From contig JAEZIW010000146.1 of assembly GCA_023436525.1 (NCBI GenBank), forward strand, positions 1 through 9,855: a stretch of 9,855 nt of DNA, written 5' to 3'. Shown here piece by piece: positions 5,365 to 9,855 of the stretch; positions within the stretch are counted from its first letter, which is position 1, and each line of letters begins with the position of its first letter. The notes beneath the pieces are model-generated. The model made no database searches, was not told the origin of the DNA, and was given only the letters and a program-made list of their open reading frames with translations. This DNA is from Bacillota bacterium (GTDB lineage Bacteria > Bacillota > Clostridia > Christensenellales > SZUA-584). The translations under genes were made by a program, and so were the position numbers.

Positions 5365-6756
5365 CTACCTCCAGATGTTTTCTATAAATGTCCACAAATC
5401 ATCCCATGCTGTCTTAATATCCGCAGAAACAGGTGTAACATCTTTATTATGGACATATGAATGAAATGTTTTAACGGAATTATTCTGCGTCTGGCTACTT
5501 GACATTTGGCGTACAGCCCTTAGTTCATGCTTTGTCATAAGTTTAATCTCTTCTAAGTGGTTTGCTACTGCTTCAATCTTACTTGCTAATTTACTATCAA
5601 TATTTACAGATGAAATTTGTTTTTTAGATATATAACAATCAACGCTTAACTCAATAAATACCCGAAACAAAACAGCTGAAGCATTTGGGTAGATTTCTGT
5701 ATCGAGATTTTTTAATTCGTTAAATATTTTGACAATTCGCGGATGAGAGATTGTTAACTTATGTTGAGCGGGCACAAGCATCTTTCTGTTTACAGGATAG
5801 CTTTTTCCTCGAGAGCCATTAGCGGTATCCTTGTTTTTATTGGTCTCATCATTGCCGTAGTTCTCTGTTTTATTACCATTTGTCGATTCTGTATTACTCT
5901 GAGTACTATCTGTATTGTTATAATCACCCGCTGACGAATTATCACGGGCATACTTGTTTTCGATTCGAGCTTTTAGTTCCTTTATGTATAATTCCCGGTC
6001 ATCTTTATGGTATATCTTCCCTACGCTCAAATCTTCAAACGCTAAATCATAGAGAACCGCCAGAAGATATTCATTAATACCATCAACAAGATTATAACTT
6101 CCGTTTTCATTCACAACACCAAGAAGTGCTCTTACGTCAGGGTCACCCATAAGTCGATCAAAATTTGTCTTCTTAATCTTATAGAATTGCTTTTTAAATT
6201 CGGTCGGAATATCTGATCTTGAACGCAAATAATCTAAGAAAACCATTCTTTCATCAGTCTTACCACTCATTTGAGTCCCGAATCTACCAGTTTGCTGTGC
6301 ATTCCAACCAACAGTTCCAATACCTTTGTTCTCGCCTGTATGTTTTAGTTTAATCCATTCGTTGGACAATTTTTCATCGGTAATTACTACGCATGGGATA
6401 TTTTCAACAAGAGAATTATCAGCAATAGCGTTTAATTCATTAAAATCTCGTCTAATTTTGGAGTATCTATCTGGTATTAGATTAGGTTCATTAGTAAGTT
6501 TTAGCGCAGTGATTCTTCTGTTCCCTTCTTTAACTATCCAATTTTTATCTTTCGGTTGGATAAGAACGATATCTGTTGGATTAAGACCAAATTCAACAAT
6601 ATGTTTTGCAAGGGTCACAAGCTTGTCCTTTTGATCATCGATCATAGCTTCAATAACTTCAATTTGATGTTTAACCGGATCAAAGCGTGGATTTGTTGGA
6701 TTAAGCAATAGTTCTGTAATCTTCAGTTGTTTATACTCATATTTAGGGCTGCTCAT
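5365..6756 (-). CDS. ParB/Srx-fold domain protein, function unassigned
   Basis: A 463-residue protein. Residues about 9-90 match a ParB/sulfiredoxin-like domain: LLLNPTNPRF at 16-25 and EGNRRITALKL at 77-87, where EGNRR takes the place of the usual GxRR motif. A second conserved stretch, KHTGENKGIGTVGW at 138-151, is one I recall from ParB-domain proteins in accessory regions. A low-complexity N/S/T-rich linker runs from about 271 to 320. A helical C-terminal domain follows (about 335-463), with AVLFRVFIELSVDCYI and, near the end, HSYVHNKDVTP. This is not a chromosome-segregation ParB: the central HTH is not evident and no ParA is adjacent. The ParB fold supports nucleotide binding or nuclease activity in some relatives. 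It is the first gene of an operon with the methyltransferase. The ATG at 6756 has GGGGG seven bases upstream. The role is unknown; defence is inferred from context. Confidence 0.75.
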   Translation of the reverse strand: MSSPKYEYKQLKITELLLNPTNPRFDPVKHQIEVIEAMIDDQKDKLVTLAKHIVEFGLNPTDIVLIQPKDKNWIVKEGNRRITALKLTNEPNLIPDRYSKIRRDFNELNAIADNSLVENIPCVVITDEKLSNEWIKLKHTGENKGIGTVGWNAQQTGRFGTQMSGKTDERMVFLDYLRSRSDIPTEFKKQFYKIKKTNFDRLMGDPDVRALLGVVNENGSYNLVDGINEYLLAVLYDLAFEDLSVGKIYHKDDRELYIKELKARIENKYARDNSSAGDYNNTDSTQSNTESTNGNKTENYGNDETNKNKDTANGSRGKSYPVNRKMLVPAQHKLTISHPRIVKIFNELKNLDTEIYPNASAVLFRVFIELSVDCYISKKQISSVNIDSKLASKIEAVANHLEEIKLMTKHELRAVRQMSSSQTQNNSVKTFHSYVHNKDVTPVSADIKTAWDDLWTFIENIWR

Positions 6757-6776
6757 CTAGATACCCCCATTTAAAC

Positions 6777-6838
6777 GGTTATTATTAACCAAGCCGACGT
6801 TCGGTCTTACTCTATTGAGATTAATTCATTCCATTAAT
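6777..6838. promoter_or_regulatory. Repeats in the leader of the ParB/methyltransferase operon
   Basis: The leader of about 90 bases holds three small symmetric motifs. They are GGTTA/TAACC (6777-6781 with 6786-6790), CCGA/TCGG around CGT (6794-6804), and two copies of the self-symmetric ATTAAT at 6820-6825 and 6833-6838. They could be protein-binding sites for the ParB-like product or RNA hairpins; each is short and could arise by chance. Confidence 0.3.
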
Positions 6839-6851
6839 TTCTTTTTTATAT

Positions 6852-6880
6852 AGTATATTACCAAATGTGCATAAGGTCAA
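6852..6880 (-). promoter_or_regulatory. Sigma-A promoter of the ParB/methyltransferase operon
   Basis: On the minus strand TTGACC (6880-6875) and TATACT (6857-6852) are 17 bases apart, one mismatch each from consensus. This places the start near 6845, about 90 bases before the ATG at 6756, and shows that the island carries its own constitutive-type promoter. Confidence 0.75.
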
Positions 6881-6944
6881 CAAAACGTTTGCTCAAATGC
6901 TGTTTGCTGTGTTATCTAGACATTAAATTTTATAATGATTTCTT

Positions 6945-7856
6945 CTACTTCGCCGTACCCCGCAGCTTTTGCAGCACAGTCTCAAAATAATCCGGCAGCG
7001 GCGCTTCAAACGTCATCTCCTCGCCTGTGGACGGGTGGCGCAAAACCAGCTTCTTTGCGTGCAGCAGCTGCCCGTTTTTATGCAGCTTCACATCCTTGGG
7101 GCCGTAGGCCTGATCACCCGCCACGGGGCGCTGTATGCTGGCAAGGTGCACGCGAATCTGGTGCGTACGTCCGGTTTCCAGCTCCGCCTCCACATAAGTA
7201 AAAGCGCCGAAACGCTCCAGCACGCGAATGTGCGTCACCGCGCGGCGTCCGCCCACCGACACCGCCATCTTTTTTCGGTCGGTGCGGCTGCGGTCTATGC
7301 TCTTGTCAATCGTCAGCGACTCTTCTTTGATGTTTCCGTGCACAATGGCTGCGTAAATGCGCCGCGCACTCTTTTCTTCAATCTGTTTCGCAAGCGAATT
7401 GTGCGCCGCATCGTTCTTTGCAATCACGAGCAGCCCCGATGTGTCTTTATCGAGCCGGTGTACAATGCCGGGGCGCAGCTCGCCGTTAATGCCCGATAAA
7501 TCCTTGATATGAAAAAGCAGTGCGCTCACCAGTGTGCCCGTTTCGTTGCCGGGCGCGGGGTGCACCACCATGCCCTGCGGCTTATTGACCACGGCCATCC
7601 ATTCATCCTCGTACACAATATCAAGAGGAATATCCTCCGCAGCCACTTCAGCCTCGGCCAGCGGCGGCGTTATCAGCTCAATCACATCGCCTTTTTTTAT
7701 TTTGTCGCCCGGTTTGGCAAGAGTTCCGTTCAGGCGTACATGGCCCGCATCAATCGCGTTTTTGATGTACGAGCGCGTCAGCGGGAGCTGTTCTGTTAGG
7801 AATTTGTCCAGACGCCCGGCGTTTTCCATAGCCTCCAGCCGCGTTTCAGTTTCCAT
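6945..7856 (-). CDS. rluD: RluA/RluD-family 23S rRNA pseudouridine synthase
   Basis: A 303-residue RluD-type enzyme that isomerises uridines in large-subunit rRNA. An N-terminal S4 RNA-binding domain covers about residues 14-60 (GRLDKFL, SYIKNAIDAGHVRLNG). The catalytic domain holds VNKPQGMVVHPAPGN (90-104), the signature HRLDKDTSGLLVIAK at 133-147 with catalytic Asp136, and GRTHQIRVHLA near 228-238. The length is normal and no part is missing. The exact uridines modified cannot be told from sequence; B. subtilis YlyB is the closest type. The ATG at 7856 lies three bases after the lspA stop with AAAGG upstream. A second ATG at codon 10 is possible, but the first fits the family. No strong terminator follows; only a weak A+T hairpin precedes the island. 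Confidence 0.94.
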   Translation of the reverse strand: METETRLEAMENAGRLDKFLTEQLPLTRSYIKNAIDAGHVRLNGTLAKPGDKIKKGDVIELITPPLAEAEVAAEDIPLDIVYEDEWMAVVNKPQGMVVHPAPGNETGTLVSALLFHIKDLSGINGELRPGIVHRLDKDTSGLLVIAKNDAAHNSLAKQIEEKSARRIYAAIVHGNIKEESLTIDKSIDRSRTDRKKMAVSVGGRRAVTHIRVLERFGAFTYVEAELETGRTHQIRVHLASIQRPVAGDQAYGPKDVKLHKNGQLLHAKKLVLRHPSTGEEMTFEAPLPDYFETVLQKLRGTAK

Positions 7857-7859
7857 GGT

Positions 7860-8390
7860 CTATTCGCCTTTATCGCCGATATCCGGCTTATCGTCGTCAT
7901 GATTATCGGCCATCGCAGTCTCTTCCGCCGTTTTCTTGTCTTTATAATAAAACAGCAGATAAACGCAAAGCAATATCGCGCCGATCACAAGCGCCGCGTC
8001 GGCGATATTGAATACATATCTCCAAAAATCGACGAAGCGAAAATCGATAAAATCGCGCACATAGCCGTAAGCGATTCGGTCAATCAGGTTTCCAAGCGCA
8101 CCCGCAAAAACCACCGCAATCACAATTTTGAAATAACGCGACTGCTTTTTGCGGTAGCGAATCATAAAGATGCTTGCGGCAATCAGCACCACAACGGTCA
8201 TAATGATGAAAAACACCCGCGCGCCCTGCAGCGCCCCAAACGATGCGCCTTCGTTTGCCACCTTCGAAAAGTTGAGCACACCGGGTATCACCTCAACAGT
8301 GCTATTGATGGCAGGCAGCGGTGTCCAAATCAAAAACTTGGTTAATTGATCGGCCGCCACCAACAAAATGATGATGATAATCTGAATCAT
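7860..8390 (-). CDS. lspA: Lipoprotein signal peptidase II
   Basis: A 176-residue membrane aspartyl protease that removes the signal peptide from prolipoproteins after lipidation. Four membrane helices are visible. Conserved boxes are ADQLTKFLI near the N-terminus, NEGASFG (about 46-52), the GALGNLIDR...VRDFIDF block with catalytic Asp113, and FNIADAAL with Asp131. The C-terminus has an unusual acidic tail of about 25 residues (ADNHDDDKPDIGDKGE) in the cytoplasm. I chose the ATG at 8390 because it begins just before the first helix and has GGAGG four bases upstream. The frame is open to 8468, but that extension is arginine-rich, falls in the structured spacer and is not family-like. It lies between plsY and rluD in the housekeeping run. 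Confidence 0.95.
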   Translation of the reverse strand: MIQIIIIILLVAADQLTKFLIWTPLPAINSTVEVIPGVLNFSKVANEGASFGALQGARVFFIIMTVVVLIAASIFMIRYRKKQSRYFKIVIAVVFAGALGNLIDRIAYGYVRDFIDFRFVDFWRYVFNIADAALVIGAILLCVYLLFYYKDKKTAEETAMADNHDDDKPDIGDKGE

Positions 8391-8407
8391 TCGCCCTCCA
8401 TAAAACC

Positions 8408-8463
8408 GGGTTGCACGCTGAGCCGTGTATTCCCATCGCCGTTTTGGCGATCGCCCGCAACCC
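8408..8463. other. Nested inverted repeats in the plsY-lspA spacer
   Basis: The 130-base spacer holds an outer 7-bp pair, GGGTTGC (8408-8414) with GCAACCC (8457-8463). Within it is an inner 6-bp hairpin, ATCGCC (8435-8440) with GGCGAT (8446-8451) and a 5-base loop. The inner right arm is also part of the perfect palindrome GGCGATCGCC (8446-8455). On the minus strand the structure is followed by GGTTTTA and then the lspA ribosome binding site. It may act as an RNA fold affecting lspA, or a processing site; no known class was recognised. A weak ACCG/CGGT hairpin lies nearer plsY. Confidence 0.4.
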
Positions 8464-8520
8464 CGCAAATATTCTTAATACACCAAACCGAAAAAACGGT
8501 AAATCGTATACACCTTCAAT

Positions 8521-9135
8521 TTATAACTGGTTCTCTTTGCCTTCGGCCAGCCGCTTGATATTCGCGCGGTGCGAATAAAACACCAGAATAAACAGCAGTA
8601 TGCTGGTCACGTTGTTCCAGATATCGCCGAAGTAAAACACAAACGAGCAGACCGTCATCAGCGCGGTGCCAACCAGAGAGCCGATAGACATTGTACGCGT
8701 CGCCGCGATCAGAATAATGCAGCCGCCCAGCACAACCGCAGATTGCAGCGGCATCATCATAATCAGCACACCAAGGCTTGTTGCCACGCCTTTGCCGCCG
8801 CGAAATTTCAAAAACACAGGCCAGATATGGCCGACAACCGCCGCAAGACCCCCAATGCAGACACCTGCGGAAAGCTGTGCCGCACCGAATATGCCGCCGT
8901 CATGCACCAGCAAATAGCCGATCCACGCCGCCACCACACCCTTGGCGACATCACCCACAAATGTAAAAAGGCCGATTGCCCAGCCGTAGTTGCGAATCGC
9001 GTTGGCAGTGCCGGCATTGCCGCTGCCCTCCTCACGAATATCCTTGCCTTTAAAAATTTTACCTGCCAGATAGCCAAATGAAATACAGCCAATTACATAA
9101 CCGATCACAGCGGTTAATACATACCAAATGACCAT
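8521..9135 (-). CDS. plsY: Acyl-phosphate:glycerol-3-phosphate acyltransferase PlsY
   Basis: A 204-residue integral membrane enzyme that transfers an acyl group from acyl-phosphate to glycerol-3-phosphate, the first step of phospholipid synthesis in most bacteria. The three family motifs are present: GSGNAGTANAIR at 37-48, GHIWPVFLKFRGGKGVAT at 102-119, and TRTMSIGS at 146-153. Motif 1 reads GTAN where GATN or GTTN is usual; the GSGN part is intact. Helices alternate with these loops in the normal pattern. I set the start at ATG 9135 because GAGGGAG lies six bases upstream and the protein then begins MVIWYVLTAV like its relatives; a TTG/ATG at 9150 would add five residues into the RBS. It starts 15 bases after der. 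Confidence 0.95.
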   Translation of the reverse strand: MVIWYVLTAVIGYVIGCISFGYLAGKIFKGKDIREEGSGNAGTANAIRNYGWAIGLFTFVGDVAKGVVAAWIGYLLVHDGGIFGAAQLSAGVCIGGLAAVVGHIWPVFLKFRGGKGVATSLGVLIMMMPLQSAVVLGGCIILIAATRTMSIGSLVGTALMTVCSFVFYFGDIWNNVTSILLFILVFYSHRANIKRLAEGKENQL

Positions 9136-9150
9136 ATAAGACTCCCTCAC

Positions 9151-9855
9151 CTATTCGTTTTTGTTGCGGGCGGCCAGCTTCACCGGCGTTCCCGTGAAAT
9201 CAAAGGTCTTACGAATGAAATTTTCGAGGTAACGCATATACGAAAAGTGAATCAGCCGCGAATCGTTGACAAATATAACGAAGTACGGCGGTACCGTCGC
9301 CACCTGCGTTGCATAATATATTTTTAATCTGCGTCCCTTATCAGACGGCGGCTCCACCATCGACACCGCCTCGCTGATGCACTCGTTTAACAGCCCGGTG
9401 GTTATGCGGCGCAGGCTGTTCTCTTTTGCTTTCAGCAGCGCTTCAAAAAGGCGATTCAAGCGCTGCCCCGTGAGCGCCGAAATATAAACCTTTTCCGCAT
9501 AACTCATGAAGCTCAGCGCGGTCTCAATCTCTTTGTTGTATTTATTGATGGTGTGGGTATCTTTATCAACGGCATCCCACTTATTCACCGCAATCACACA
9601 TGGCTTGCCTTCGTCGTGCACGAAGCCCGCTATTTTCACATCCTGCTCGGCAATACCCTCAGTCGCGTCGATCATAATCACCACGGCATCGGCGCGCCGC
9701 ACCGCGGCAAACGCACGGATCACGCTGTACCGCTCGATCGATTTGTCTTCTATGCGTGCTTTCTTGCGTATCCCTGCCGTATCAATCAGCACATAGTTCA
9801 CGTCTTCCCGTTTGAACGGCACATCAATCGCGTCACGCGTGGTGCCCGCAATATC
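9151..9855 (-). CDS. der: Ribosome-assembly GTPase Der (EngA), C-terminal part
   Basis: The last 234 residues of Der are visible; the start and first GTPase domain are beyond the window edge. Der is a double GTPase needed for 50S subunit maturation. The visible part begins inside the second G domain with GTTRD (G2), then DTAG at 25-28 (G3), NKWD at 91-94 (G4) and ISALTG (G5). The C-terminal KH-like domain follows, with SDKGRRLKIYYATQV and the closing FTGTPVKL, ending ARNKNE. All motifs are intact. It is the first visible gene of the der-plsY-lspA-rluD run, a grouping common in Clostridia in part (der-plsY). Confidence 0.97.
   Translation of the reverse strand, partial: DIAGTTRDAIDVPFKREDVNYVLIDTAGIRKKARIEDKSIERYSVIRAFAAVRRADAVVIMIDATEGIAEQDVKIAGFVHDEGKPCVIAVNKWDAVDKDTHTINKYNKEIETALSFMSYAEKVYISALTGQRLNRLFEALLKAKENSLRRITTGLLNECISEAVSMVEPPSDKGRRLKIYYATQVATVPPYFVIFVNDSRLIHFSYMRYLENFIRKTFDFTGTPVKLAARNKNE

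Larger units (their letters stand above)
4493..6949. other. A+T-rich acquired island flanked by an 8-base direct repeat
   Basis: The stretch between the rluD stop and the rpsU promoter is visibly richer in A+T than both flanks and holds two genes with their own promoter. CTTCTACT occurs at 4493-4500 and again at 6942-6949, at the two composition boundaries; the right copy overlaps the last codons of rluD. No integrase, transposase or terminal inverted repeats are present. The island nature rests on composition and context; the repeat as an insertion footprint is tentative because an 8-mer can recur by chance. Confidence 0.45.

Noticed and set aside
6755..6920. Repeated ATCTAGA at 6755-6761 and 6914-6920 as an attachment-site pair
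   Set aside because: Both copies are on the same side of the island and do not bracket it; a 7-base repeat is easily due to chance.
4428..6944. Search for a restriction endonuclease, integrase or transposase in the island
   Set aside because: Only two genes are present, and neither shows a recognisable PD-(D/E)XK, HNH, integrase or transposase motif; the island was therefore not called a classic restriction-modification system or mobile element.

Overview
The window looks like a chromosomal segment from a spore-forming Firmicute, most likely a Clostridia-type anaerobe. The evidence is the sporulation pair yqfC-yqfD directly ahead of phoH, rpsU and nfeD in the same neighbourhood (as in the Bacillus rpsU-yqeZ-floA-yqfC-yqfD-phoH region), strong AGGAGG-type ribosome binding sites, frequent TTG/GTG starts, and consensus sigma-A promoters. 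All recognised genes are on the minus strand, so the biological reading order runs from position 9855 down to 1. No tRNA, rRNA, CRISPR array or insertion sequence was seen.

Region A (9855-6945) is a tight housekeeping run: the C-terminal part of der (ribosome-assembly GTPase), plsY (glycerol-3-phosphate acyltransferase), lspA (signal peptidase II) and an rluD-family pseudouridine synthase. The only sizeable gap is between plsY and lspA, and it holds a nested inverted-repeat structure.

Region B (about 6941-4500) is a visibly A+T-rich two-gene island between the rluD stop codon and the rpsU promoter. A consensus-like promoter drives a 463-residue ParB/Srx-fold protein of unassigned function, followed five bases later by a D12-class adenine DNA methyltransferase. 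No restriction endonuclease accompanies them. An 8-base direct repeat sits at the two edges. Base composition and gene content suggest horizontal transfer, and this is the best candidate in the window for an undescribed defence or DNA-modification system.

Region C (4429-2690) holds rpsU, with its own promoter, a foldable leader and a strong terminator, then nfeD (membrane ClpP-class serine protease) with its own terminator. The usual nfeD partner, a flotillin gene (floA), is not present. In the place where it is normally found (2676-2070) lies a small regulatory module: a DUF6442-like membrane protein and an XRE-family repressor under a perfect consensus promoter that overlaps two tandem operator-like repeats.

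Region D (2069-1) has a spacer with a GC-rich palindromic element and a terminator. It is followed by yqfC, yqfD and the 5' part of phoH, all three starting with TTG behind good ribosome binding sites. YqfC and YqfD act in the mother cell during sporulation in characterised relatives; PhoH is an RNA-associated ATPase-family protein.
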